Origin: Azospirillum brasilense
GTDB taxonomy: Bacteria > Pseudomonadota > Alphaproteobacteria > Azospirillales > Azospirillaceae
Assembly (NCBI RefSeq): GCF_022023855.1
Contig: NZ_CP059451.1
Coordinates: forward strand, 310,001-374,000
Direction of reading: 5' to 3'
DNA: 64,000 nt
Shown: positions 51,759 through 59,207 of the stretch, piece after piece
Layout: every line of letters starts with the position of its first letter
How positions within the stretch are numbered: position 1 is the first letter of the stretch
The notes under the pieces: model-generated
The model's database searches: none
What the model was told of the DNA's origin: nothing
The model's input: the letters and a program-made list of their open reading frames with translations, nothing else
Made by a program: the position numbers and the translations under genes

Positions 51759-52022
51759 ATGGCGATGTCCTTGCGCAACCTATCCGTCGTCGTGCTGGGC
51801 ACCCTGCTCGCGGCGGGGTGCTCGGGGTTAAGCGCGGAAGACCGCAACCTTCTGATCCAGACGCAAGCCACCGCCAATGACGCCAAGGCGGAGGCGGCGC
51901 GGGCCGCCAGCGCCGCCCAGCAGTCGGCCGAACAAGCGCGCGCTGCGGCGGCGGACGCCAGGGCGGCGAACGAAAAGGCGGAACGCATGTTCAGCCGCAG
52001 CCAGCGGAAAACCCGCTCTTAG
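51759..52022 (+). CDS. OprI-like small outer-membrane lipoprotein
   Basis: Protein of 87 residues with a lipoprotein signal (SVVVLGTLLAAGC, lipidated Cys21) and a mature part that is one long Ala/Glu/Lys helical coiled coil (QATANDAKAEAARAASAAQQ and similar), as in Pseudomonas OprI and E. coli Lpp. The end QRKTRS contains a lysine near the C-terminus. ATG 51759 has ACAGGAGATTGAT upstream. It lies 17 bases before an L,D-transpeptidase gene, which could attach such a lipoprotein to peptidoglycan. That link is inferred. Confidence 0.8.
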   Translation: MAMSLRNLSVVVLGTLLAAGCSGLSAEDRNLLIQTQATANDAKAEAARAASAAQQSAEQARAAAADARAANEKAERMFSRSQRKTRS

Positions 52023-52039
52023 GCGGACTGAGGCCGTAG

Positions 52040-53152
52040 GTGACCGTGGGCGCTGCCATCCTGTTGCGTTCGATTGGAGGCGTTGTCACTGCCCTGGCGG
52101 CCCTAGCCTTTGCTCCGGTGCCGGTGACGGCGGCCGACATCATTGGAACACTACCATTCGGTATTTTCTTTGCGTCGGCGGACGACACGCTGGCCGACAT
52201 CGCCATCGACAATGATCTCGGCTACACCGAGATCATCATGGCAAATCCAGCCATCGACCCGTGGCTGCCGGGCGACCGAACACTCGTGGTGCTGCCGACG
52301 GCGCATATCCTTCCATCCGGAGGGCGCAGCGGCATCGTGATCAATCTTGCGGAGCAGCGCCTGTATCACTTCGCACGGGGGAAGCCGCCGGCCAGTTTTC
52401 CGGTGGGAATCGGTGCCGAGGCCGCCAACCTGCGGACCGGTTCCACCTCTGTCCGGGCCAAGCGTGTCAACCCGCCCTGGATGCCCTCCACGCGCATGCG
52501 GGAGGAGGATCCAGACCTGCCGCCCTATGTCCCGCCGGGGCCGGACAACCCGCTGGGACCCAAGGCGCTGTACCTCGGCTGGACGGGAATCATCGTCCAT
52601 GGGACCAACAAACCTTATGGTGTTGGGCGCCGCGTGAGCCACGGCTGCTTCCGCCTGCACAACCGGGATATCGGGCGCCTGTACGAGGAGGTGCCCATCG
52701 GCACTCAGATTCGTGTCGTGGACGAGCCGGTGAAGCTCGGCTGGGTCGGCGACAGCCTTTACATCGAGGTTCACCTGACGACCCGGCAAGCCGATGCCCT
52801 AGAGGAAACAGGGCGCTTCGACCCGACCGACTTCCCGGACCTTGAGGCGATCGTTGCACGCGCCGCGGGTCGTGCCGCGTCACGGGTGGATTGGGGCGCC
52901 GTCCACAAGGCGGTCGAGGAACAGCGCGGCATCCCGCGGCCCATCCTGCGTGAGCCGGCGGAGACTGAACCGCTCCGAGTTTTCCGGAGACTCCATGTTC
53001 TGAGAAGATGGGGTCATCATGACGAAACCGTTATCACCCAGATACGCTTCCGAGGTCCACGAGCGCGTGGTGCGGACGGCGTTCGCGTGAAGACGTCGCC
53101 ACGGCGGCGTGATCCTTACATACCGGCCTCCGACAAAGCCGGCGCGGTTTAA
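52040..53152 (+). CDS. L,D-transpeptidase (YkuD/ErfK family), C-terminus altered by IS3 end
   Basis: Periplasmic cysteine transpeptidase of 370 residues, GTG start 52040, signal peptide ending PVTAA. A LysM-like segment (DDTLADIAIDNDLGYTEIIM, PWLPGDRTLVVLP) precedes the YkuD domain with IVHGTN and the catalytic SHGCFRLHNRDI (Cys203). Family members end soon after about residue 310; here at base 52966 an IS3 terminus begins, so the last about 60 residues (from EPLRVFRRLH) are IS-derived. The core is complete and the enzyme may still be active. Probably anchors the adjacent OprI-like lipoprotein or cross-links peptidoglycan. Confidence 0.88.
   Translation: MTVGAAILLRSIGGVVTALAALAFAPVPVTAADIIGTLPFGIFFASADDTLADIAIDNDLGYTEIIMANPAIDPWLPGDRTLVVLPTAHILPSGGRSGIVINLAEQRLYHFARGKPPASFPVGIGAEAANLRTGSTSVRAKRVNPPWMPSTRMREEDPDLPPYVPPGPDNPLGPKALYLGWTGIIVHGTNKPYGVGRRVSHGCFRLHNRDIGRLYEEVPIGTQIRVVDEPVKLGWVGDSLYIEVHLTTRQADALEETGRFDPTDFPDLEAIVARAAGRAASRVDWGAVHKAVEEQRGIPRPILREPAETEPLRVFRRLHVLRRWGHHDETVITQIRFRGPRARGADGVRVKTSPRRRDPYIPASDKAGAV
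52966..53090 (+). mobile_element. IS3-family left end and orfA start
   Basis: TGAACCGCTCCGAGTTTTCC begins the element, matching the inverse of the ends at 35827-35858 and 9994-10025. ATG 53019 starts an IS3-type OrfA fragment MTKPLSPRYASEVHERVVR that stops at 53090 after 23 residues. No transposase domain follows. Confidence 0.75.
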
Positions 53153-53419
53153 AGATCGACGAGCCTGACACGGTTGGCAATGCAGGGCGGCGATGGCGCT
53201 GCGCAGGCGCCTTATCCTGCGTCTTTTTGTCCTGCGCCCTTCTGAGCCCTGTCAGCCATGTACCTCGTACGAAGAGTGGACTTCCTGAGCGCCCCAGCCA
53301 TAGCATGCAGTTGATCATCGCAGAACCTTTCCGGCTTGCCGTCGGCTTCGGGCGGGCGGTCGTTTCTGCACAAGACGCTTTACCACTTGCACCAGCCCCG
53401 TGGCACAGGGAGGCCTGAC
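53091..53419. other. Upstream region of the cytochrome genes
   Basis: About 330 bases downstream of the IS3 relic and, after the transpeptidase stop at 53152, without a gene. No clear FNR box was found. The end (CAGGGAGGCCTGAC) serves as RBS for the cytochrome start at 53420. Confidence 0.4.
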
Positions 53420-53791
53420 ATGGTCGACACTCCGTGCCGATTGCCCAGCCTAGCGGTCGGAGCAATCATCGTTTCATCGATTGTTGCCGCGTCCGCGCGC
53501 GCCGCGTCGGATGGACCAGGCAGCATCGGCTTCGGGCGCCACTTGGTCGAGGAGGTCTGCGGTGAGTGCCACCGCGTGTCGCAGCCGCCGATGGCTAAGC
53601 CGCCCCCCATGCAGGAGGAGCTTGCTGCGCCCGATCTGGTGGAGCGAATGCGCGATCCAGGGATCACCGAAATGGCCCTGCGCAGTTACCTGCGGACATC
53701 CCACCCGGTGATGCCGAACATCCGTCTGTCCATGGAAGAAACGGATGATGTCGTCGCGTACCTGATGTCCCTAAAGGAAGGCTTGCAATGA
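53420..53791 (+). CDS. Small c-type cytochrome
   Basis: Periplasmic monohaem cytochrome of 123 residues. Signal peptide AVGAIIVSSIVAASARAA, haem-attachment site CGECH, and a sixth-ligand methionine in HPVMPNIRLS. ATG 53420 with GGGAGG upstream. Overlaps the second cytochrome gene by 4 bases (ATGA), so they are co-translated. Likely electron shuttle; redox partner not identifiable. Confidence 0.92.
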   Translation: MVDTPCRLPSLAVGAIIVSSIVAASARAASDGPGSIGFGRHLVEEVCGECHRVSQPPMAKPPPMQEELAAPDLVERMRDPGITEMALRSYLRTSHPVMPNIRLSMEETDDVVAYLMSLKEGLQ

Positions 53792-54114
53792 AGACGGGCC
53801 TATGCGCGGGGGTGTTGATGACGTTTTTCGCCATGGCGGACGTGACACAGGCAGCAGACGCGGAAGCCGGCAGAAGCATCGCCGACCGTTGGTGCGCCGC
53901 CTGCCACCTGACCTCGGACAGCAATGCGGACAGCCGTGTCGTGCGCGGCACCGACGCGGTCCCGACATTGGCCAGCATCGCGCGCGATCCGAACCGCAGC
54001 CCGAACTGGTTGCGGCAATGGCTGACCTTTCCTCACCCGCCGATGCCGGACCTGAACCTTTCACGCTCGGAGATTGATGACGTTATCGCCTATCTGCGAG
54101 GGATGTCGCGCTAA
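53788..54114 (+). CDS. Small c-type cytochrome
   Basis: Monohaem cytochrome of 108 residues. Signal peptide ...MADVTQA, CAACH haem motif, and methionine ligand in PPMPDLNLS. Coupled to the preceding cytochrome. Together they may feed a low-oxygen or denitrifying reductase; none is adjacent. Confidence 0.92.
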   Translation: MKTGLCAGVLMTFFAMADVTQAADAEAGRSIADRWCAACHLTSDSNADSRVVRGTDAVPTLASIARDPNRSPNWLRQWLTFPHPPMPDLNLSRSEIDDVIAYLRGMSR

Positions 54115-54216
54115 CGCGAGCCCGACCACTCCGCGCCGCGCGCCTGGATCAAGGTCGCAGGAGGCCGCCGATGTCCAGAACGCTCGTGAAGCAGACCTTC
54201 ACATGGAGGGCTGAGC

Positions 54217-55200
54217 ATGAGAGCGATGATCCTGCCACAACCGCGCGCATCGCTGATTCCCGCTTTGCTGCCGGACCCAGAGCCAGGACCGGGCCAAATC
54301 CTGATCGCCGTGCACGCCTGCGCGGTGTGCCGAACCGACCTGCACGTCATGGACGGCGAACTGCCGCATCCCAAGCTGCCACTTATTCCCGGCCATGAGA
54401 TCATCGGGAGCGTCCTCGAAACCGGGCCGGGCGTGGAGCGCTTTCATCTTGGGGACCGCGTGGGCATCGCCTGGCTCGGCTGGAGTTGCGGCGAATGCGT
54501 CTATTGCCGCTCGGGACGCGAGAACCTGTGCGATCGCGCGCGCTACACCGGCTACCAGATCGACGGCGGCTACGCCGAGATGGCGGTCGCCGACGCTCGC
54601 TACGCCTTTCCTGTCGACCCGTCCTACACGGACATCGAAGCGGCGCCGCTGATGTGCGCCGGCCTGATCGGCTACCGCGCCCTCCGGGCCGTCGGGGAGG
54701 TGAAACGCCTGGGTCTTTACGGCTTCGGGGCCGCTGCGCACATCGTCATCCAGATTGCCCGGCACTGGGGTCAGCGGGTTTTCGCTTTCACGCGGACTGG
54801 GGACGAGGCTGCACAGGCCCTGGCCCGTGATCTTGGCGCGGCATGGGCCGGCGGGTCTGAGGAGCCCCCTCCGGAGCCTCTGGATGCCGCCATTCTCTTC
54901 GCCCCCGTCGGCGCGCTGGTGCCGACGGCGCTGCGGGCGGTGGTGAAGGGGGGCACCGTCGTCTGCGCCGGCATCCACATGAGCGACATCCCCTCCTTCC
55001 CCTATGACATCCTATGGGGTGAGCGGGTGATCCGCTCCGTCGCCAACCTCACCCGGCGGGACGGGGAGGAGTTCCTGGCGCTTGCGCCCCGCATCCCCGT
55101 ACGGACCCGCACAACGCCCTTTCCCCTCGCCCAGGCCAATGAAGCCGTGGAAGCGCTGCGCTGCGGGACCGTCACCGGAGCGGCGGTGCTGACCTTCTGA
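54217..55200 (+). CDS. Zinc-dependent alcohol dehydrogenase
   Basis: Medium-chain alcohol dehydrogenase of 327 residues. Catalytic-zinc segment CAVCRTDLHVMDGELP then GHEIIGSV, structural-zinc cysteines CGECVYCRSGRENLC, and a Rossmann region LYGFGAAAHIVIQIA with GFGAAA in place of the common GxGxxG. ATG 54217 follows GGAGGGCTGAGC. Homologues are common in PHA/USP low-oxygen clusters, where they may keep redox balance by fermentation. Substrate not known. Confidence 0.9.
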   Translation: MRAMILPQPRASLIPALLPDPEPGPGQILIAVHACAVCRTDLHVMDGELPHPKLPLIPGHEIIGSVLETGPGVERFHLGDRVGIAWLGWSCGECVYCRSGRENLCDRARYTGYQIDGGYAEMAVADARYAFPVDPSYTDIEAAPLMCAGLIGYRALRAVGEVKRLGLYGFGAAAHIVIQIARHWGQRVFAFTRTGDEAAQALARDLGAAWAGGSEEPPPEPLDAAILFAPVGALVPTALRAVVKGGTVVCAGIHMSDIPSFPYDILWGERVIRSVANLTRRDGEEFLALAPRIPVRTRTTPFPLAQANEAVEALRCGTVTGAAVLTF

Positions 55201-55325
55201 GGTGGCGTCCTTCCGCTGTGCGGCCGCTGCTTGCATCAGGTGGAATTCAGAATTCCTCTCCTGGTCCTGGGCACACAGCATTTAAATCGACAGACCAAAT
55301 CGATCGATAATTACTGATGTCAGAG

Positions 55326-56189
55326 TTATTTCGAAGCGGATCGATTGGAAGAGTCCATAACATGAATTGCGCCCACCCCGGGCGAGTTCAATAATGGTTT
55401 CCGGAAATCTTGTGACAATCGCCCGCGGTCCCGTGGATTGGTGAGTGGCAACGACACGTCTTGCTTGGCGAGTGGCTGAGGTGCCGTGGCGTCGTTCATC
55501 TCGGCCAGCTCAGTGAGCCGCATCCAATCGAGCACACGCAGGTGGCCTTTCGCGAAGGACAGCAGCCCAGCCGTACGCATCTCCTTGAGCGTCCGACAGA
55601 CATGGACCGGTGTCAGTCCTGTGGCATCGGCAATGAGGACCTGACTGATCGGCAACGTCACGTCCGAAATGTCCGGTGCGGTCCTTTGCCGTTGCCGATT
55701 GTAAAGGGCAAGGAGAAGCCGGGCAATCCGCTCCGCGGCGGTGCGGGTGCCGAGCCCGCCCAGGAGCCGCCAATCAGAGATCGTTTCGGCCGCGAGCAAG
55801 GATGCCATCCGCAAGGCAACGTTCGGCACCTGTTGGCAAAAGCGCATCAGGGAATGGCGTGGCATCGGACAGACGATCAGATCGGTGAGCGCTTCAACCG
55901 TGCAGGGCATATCACCGTCGGGCCCCCGCTCGAAACCGATCAGATTTCCCGGCATGACGAAACGCAGCACTTGGCGCCGCCCGTTCTCGTGCATCATGGA
56001 CGCCAACGCCCAGCCACGGCGAACGATGTAGACCATCTCGTTTTCGTCACCTTCGACAAACAAACTGGCGCCGGCACGAATGGTGCGGACCGGGCGTTTG
56101 ATCGCCGCCCAGCTGGGCAATTGTTCATCCGCAACGCTTGCGCACAACCCGTCACGTCGCAGCGGGCACGCTTGGCAGTCTGATTGCAT
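55326..56189 (-). CDS. CRP/FNR-family regulator with N-terminal cysteines
   Basis: Regulator of 287 residues. N-terminal DCQACPLRRDGLC (Cys5, Cys8, Cys16) plus a Cys in DMPCTVEAL could bind a 4Fe-4S cluster, although the third gap is longer than in classic FNR. The cNMP-binding fold follows (RAGASLFVEGDENEMVYIVR...), then the dimer helix and HTH LIADATGLTPVHVCRTLKEM. Likely an oxygen-responsive activator for the PHA/USP/cytochrome genes around it. Unusually long C-terminal tail (about 60 residues) after the HTH. Confidence 0.88.
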   Translation of the reverse strand: MQSDCQACPLRRDGLCASVADEQLPSWAAIKRPVRTIRAGASLFVEGDENEMVYIVRRGWALASMMHENGRRQVLRFVMPGNLIGFERGPDGDMPCTVEALTDLIVCPMPRHSLMRFCQQVPNVALRMASLLAAETISDWRLLGGLGTRTAAERIARLLLALYNRQRQRTAPDISDVTLPISQVLIADATGLTPVHVCRTLKEMRTAGLLSFAKGHLRVLDWMRLTELAEMNDATAPQPLAKQDVSLPLTNPRDRGRLSQDFRKPLLNSPGVGAIHVMDSSNRSASK

Positions 56190-56210
56190 GACCGCCTCCT
56201 CAGCCTGGAG

Positions 56211-56636
56211 TCAGTGCGGAAGGCTTGGCCGCTCCAACGGAAGCAGCTGAGCCTGGGCCATGGCGTCGAGAAAGGCGGACAGAATGACATGGGGCGCCAC
56301 AGGACCTCCCGGCGCCTCCTGAGCCATTTTGAAAGCGTCGAACATTGCACATGCGACCGCCAGCTTCGCGGCGATCCCGAGAGGCGTGCGTGCCGGCGTG
56401 CAGACGAGTGACCGCAACACGCTCTGGCAGTCCATCTCCGTTGTCCGGTCCGGCGCCTCGCTTGCAACGGACTGGACGCGGTCCAGTGCTTCGGTCTGTC
56501 CCACCTTTTGTACCCATTGAAAGAGAAACAGCAAATCCTGATCGCGATGCCTGCCGCTCGCCAGGGCCAAGGCAATTGCGTTCATGAGTTCGGCATGAAG
56601 ATGCTCGACTTCTGCAAGGTCACCGGTTGGCATCAT
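56211..56636 (-). CDS. Hypothetical protein, 141 residues
   Basis: Unrecognised cytoplasmic protein. ATG 56636 is preceded by AGGAGGCGGCC, a strong ribosome-binding site. Mostly helical, rich in Ala and Leu: AEVEHLHAELMNAIALALAS and AAKLAVACAMFDAFKMAQEA. It stops 21 bases before the FNR-like gene, so the two are an operon. A GGGGTTAA half-site lies just upstream near 56660. Function unknown. Confidence 0.6.
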   Translation of the reverse strand: MMPTGDLAEVEHLHAELMNAIALALASGRHRDQDLLFLFQWVQKVGQTEALDRVQSVASEAPDRTTEMDCQSVLRSLVCTPARTPLGIAAKLAVACAMFDAFKMAQEAPGGPVAPHVILSAFLDAMAQAQLLPLERPSLPH

Positions 56637-57098
56637 GGCCGCCTCCTGTGGCAATGCACGGGGTTAAGCTTGAGCACCGCCCCCATCAGGAAAAAGTGGC
56701 ATCGAAAACTCGGTTTGGGCTGAAACACAGCCCATGGTTTTTCGCCGCCGATCTTTCAACGCTTGGGCTCATCACGGCAACAGTCCCTCATTGTGCCGCC
56801 GATTGTCTTGATCTGGATCACCATCCGGCACGCCTATGCCAATGAGACGGAACATAGCCGTAAAATAGGCCGACGACACCCCATCACGCCTTATGCATCA
56901 TACCCAATTCGTTACGATATCAATGCCGAGCATAATAAGATAAACTATGACGAAACACATTCTTCATATTGTCACGAACCTTCATGACACAACAATGTCC
57001 CGAACCATGAAATCATTGCACACTTTGATAGAAAGAGTATAAGGAGTCTATAATTTAGAATGCCGACGGCAACCTTTTGATAATCAAGAGGTTTGGCA
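56637..57098. other. AT-richer regulatory region between divergent genes
   Basis: About 460 bases without a gene and clearly less GC-rich than its surroundings. It contains the FNR-like box at 56808 and the promoter regions of both the minus-strand FNR-like operon and the plus-strand histidine kinase. No other structure recognised. Confidence 0.5.
56808..56821. promoter_or_regulatory. FNR-type box in divergent regulatory region
   Basis: TTGATCTGGATCAC, matching TTGAT-N4-ATCAA at nine of the ten specified positions. Lies 172 bases upstream of the hypothetical/FNR-like operon and 278 bases before the histidine kinase. Confidence 0.6.
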
Positions 57099-58814
57099 AT
57101 GCATCTATTAACCAATATCTCGCCGGCCCCTCCACCTCCCATAGGTTTGGCGCGTCGGAACATCAGCCGCCATCTTCTCAGCGTCGTGGTCACGGCCTTG
57201 GCGGCCATGGCTGCCATCGCCGTCAGCTTGGTCGCATGGAATCTGGCAACACAGCGACGGTTTGCCGCCGCCGAGATGGCGATCACGGTCCGCGCCATCG
57301 CGGCGGCTCTCGATCAGCAACTGCTCGTCACCACCTCGGCCCTGGAGGGGCTTGCCGCGACCATGGTTGTCGATGGCGATCCGCAACGGCTTTATCGCGT
57401 CGCTCAGGCGGTCAAGGACAAGCATTCCCACTGGTCGCACGTAACGCTTCGCGATGCCGATGGAAGCGCGGTGTTCAGCACCAAAGTTCCGTACGGAACG
57501 ACCGTGCCGACGGTTGCCGACATCAGTCCCGAGCTGGCCGAGGCGATGTCCACCGGACAACCGCAGATTTCCGGACTGTTGTACGGGCCCATCGCCAACG
57601 AGCACGTCGGCGCAGTCCTGGTGCCCGTGCAGGTGAAGGATGGCAAACGTTACGCACTCATTGCAGCGGTGACGACCTCGAAGTGGGAGACCCTCCTTCG
57701 AGAGCAGCCAATCCCCGACGGTTGGGTGGCTGGGATCATCGACCGAAACGGGGTCGTCGTCGCGCGAACGCGCGCTGCCGAACAGTTTGTCGGCAAACCA
57801 GCCCCTGGGTGGGTTCAGAGGGCGATCCAATCTGCTCCGACCGGGCAAGCGGCCGGCCCCGCTCTGGAGGGAGAGCCGTTGTCGCTCGTGTTCTCGCGTT
57901 CAAAAGTGTCGGGGTGGACGGTCGCGTTCGCCGCGCCGGCCTCCGTGTTCGAGGAGCCCCTGCGTCGATCGCTGTGGTCGGCGGCCGCCATCAGTGCCCT
58001 TGCGCTCGGCTGCGCCTCCCTCCTGGTGCTGCGTTACGCCCGTCGGCTGTCCAGGTCGGTGATCGGGTTGGCGCAGGTTGCGGCAGCGTTGCAGACACCC
58101 GGAGCGGCGTTGCCGCCGCCGCCGCCGACCAACCTGGAGGAATTGGCCTCGGTCTACGACACGATGCGGAACACCAGCGTGCTCCTGCGCCGGGCGGAAG
58201 ACCAGCGGATCATGTCGATGCGCGAACTTCAGCACCGGGTCAAGAACGACCTCCAGGCGATCCTGAGCCTGCTTGCGTTGGAAGGCGGCCAAGCCAAGTG
58301 CGAAGAAACCATCCGCATCCTGGAAGAACTTCAGGGACGGGTCGAGGCGCTTCGCCTCGTCCATTCGCGCCTGTATGAGGCCAGCCAAGTCGGCGTCGTG
58401 GAGTTGGGAGACTATCTTCTGGAACTGTGCGCCAACGCCGTAGCCCTTCATGGACGCGGCCTTGCCGGTGGCATCGCGCTGCGAACCAGCGTCGACCATA
58501 CGTATGTCGACCACAACACCGCCGTCTCACTCGGGCTGATCGCCAACGAGTTCATCACCAACAGCGCCAAGCATGCGTTCCCACAGGGAAGCGGGACGAT
58601 CACCCTCGCCTTGCTTGTGGCAAAGCCCGGCCAGATCCATCTGACTCTGTCCGATAATGGCGTTGGCCTGCCGCCGGAGCGGGTACGGTCCTCCGGCCTC
58701 GAATTGATCACCATGCTGGCCGAGCAGGTTGGCGCGGAGTCGGCGTGGACAACCTCGCCGCAAACCAGTTTGCGGCTGACCCTTCACACCGGCGCCGCAG
58801 GACACCCCGATTGA
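57099..58814 (+). CDS. Membrane sensor histidine kinase, HisKA_2 type
   Basis: Sensor of 571 residues. N-terminal helix (about 25-47, HLLSVVVTALAAMAAIAVSLV), periplasmic Cache-like sensing domain (about 50-288), second helix (SLWSAAAISALALGCASLLV) and a cytoplasmic HisKA_2 domain with phosphoacceptor His379 in MRELQHRVKNDLQAIL. The ATPase has ANEFITNSAKHAFP (N-box) and LSDNGVGLPPE. ATG 57099, RBS AAGAGG. No response regulator is adjacent. Such kinases often use diguanylate or single-domain response regulators elsewhere. Confidence 0.9.
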   Translation: MHLLTNISPAPPPPIGLARRNISRHLLSVVVTALAAMAAIAVSLVAWNLATQRRFAAAEMAITVRAIAAALDQQLLVTTSALEGLAATMVVDGDPQRLYRVAQAVKDKHSHWSHVTLRDADGSAVFSTKVPYGTTVPTVADISPELAEAMSTGQPQISGLLYGPIANEHVGAVLVPVQVKDGKRYALIAAVTTSKWETLLREQPIPDGWVAGIIDRNGVVVARTRAAEQFVGKPAPGWVQRAIQSAPTGQAAGPALEGEPLSLVFSRSKVSGWTVAFAAPASVFEEPLRRSLWSAAAISALALGCASLLVLRYARRLSRSVIGLAQVAAALQTPGAALPPPPPTNLEELASVYDTMRNTSVLLRRAEDQRIMSMRELQHRVKNDLQAILSLLALEGGQAKCEETIRILEELQGRVEALRLVHSRLYEASQVGVVELGDYLLELCANAVALHGRGLAGGIALRTSVDHTYVDHNTAVSLGLIANEFITNSAKHAFPQGSGTITLALLVAKPGQIHLTLSDNGVGLPPERVRSSGLELITMLAEQVGAESAWTTSPQTSLRLTLHTGAAGHPD

Positions 58815-58822
58815 AGTCGGGG
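58805..58822 (+). terminator. Small hairpin overlapping the histidine kinase stop
   Basis: CCCCGA / TCGGGG, loop TTGAAG, including the TGA stop at 58812-58814. Six-base stem without a T-tract; weak terminator candidate. Confidence 0.35.
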
Positions 58823-58830
58823 CTTGCTAA

Positions 58831-58840
58831 CCTGGGTTAA
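58831..58840. promoter_or_regulatory. GGTTAA-type repeat element, site 2
   Basis: CCTGGGTTAA inside the palindrome TAACC-TG-GGTTA (58829-58840), 58 bases upstream of the 102-residue gene before phaC. Identical 10-mer to 51609-51618. Confidence 0.45.
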
Positions 58841-58898
58841 GGTCCACTCTGCTCGATCCGGCCAAACTGGTGTCACACCCGTGACCAGGGAGTCCGTC

Positions 58899-59207
58899 AT
58901 GATGATCACGATCGAAGACTGCATCGGGCTGAGTGGTTTGACCCGCGAGGAGATCGACGCCATCGCCGAGCATGAGCATTTGCCGGAGATCGTCGCCGCG
59001 GAACTCGGCTCCTACCTCGACCAGACCCCGGAGGGGCAACGCACCATCCGCCGCATGATCGAGGATGACATTGCCCATGCCGTGGCCTGCCGGGACATGA
59101 AGCGCGCCGGTGTCCTGAAGATCGTTCTGGCGCATTACGTCCGCCATCACGAGAACGAGCAAGCGGTGCGCAAGGGAGAGGGCGATGGTCACCACACAAT
59201 CGCCTGA
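58899..59207 (+). CDS. Conserved small hypothetical protein upstream of phaC
   Basis: Protein of 102 residues, start ATG 58899 with CAGGGAGTCCGTC upstream. Begins MMITIEDCIGLSGLTREEID then AIAEHEHLPEIVAAELG. Contains several His/Glu residues (EHEH, HYVRHHE) that could bind a metal. Overlaps phaC by 23 bases, so the two are co-translated. The family is recalled from PHA/stress clusters but has no assigned function. Confidence 0.7.
   Translation: MMITIEDCIGLSGLTREEIDAIAEHEHLPEIVAAELGSYLDQTPEGQRTIRRMIEDDIAHAVACRDMKRAGVLKIVLAHYVRHHENEQAVRKGEGDGHHTIA

Noticed and set aside
57077..57087. TTGATAATCAA as an FNR box upstream of the histidine kinase
   Set aside because: Half-sites are separated by one base instead of four, so the geometry is wrong for FNR.
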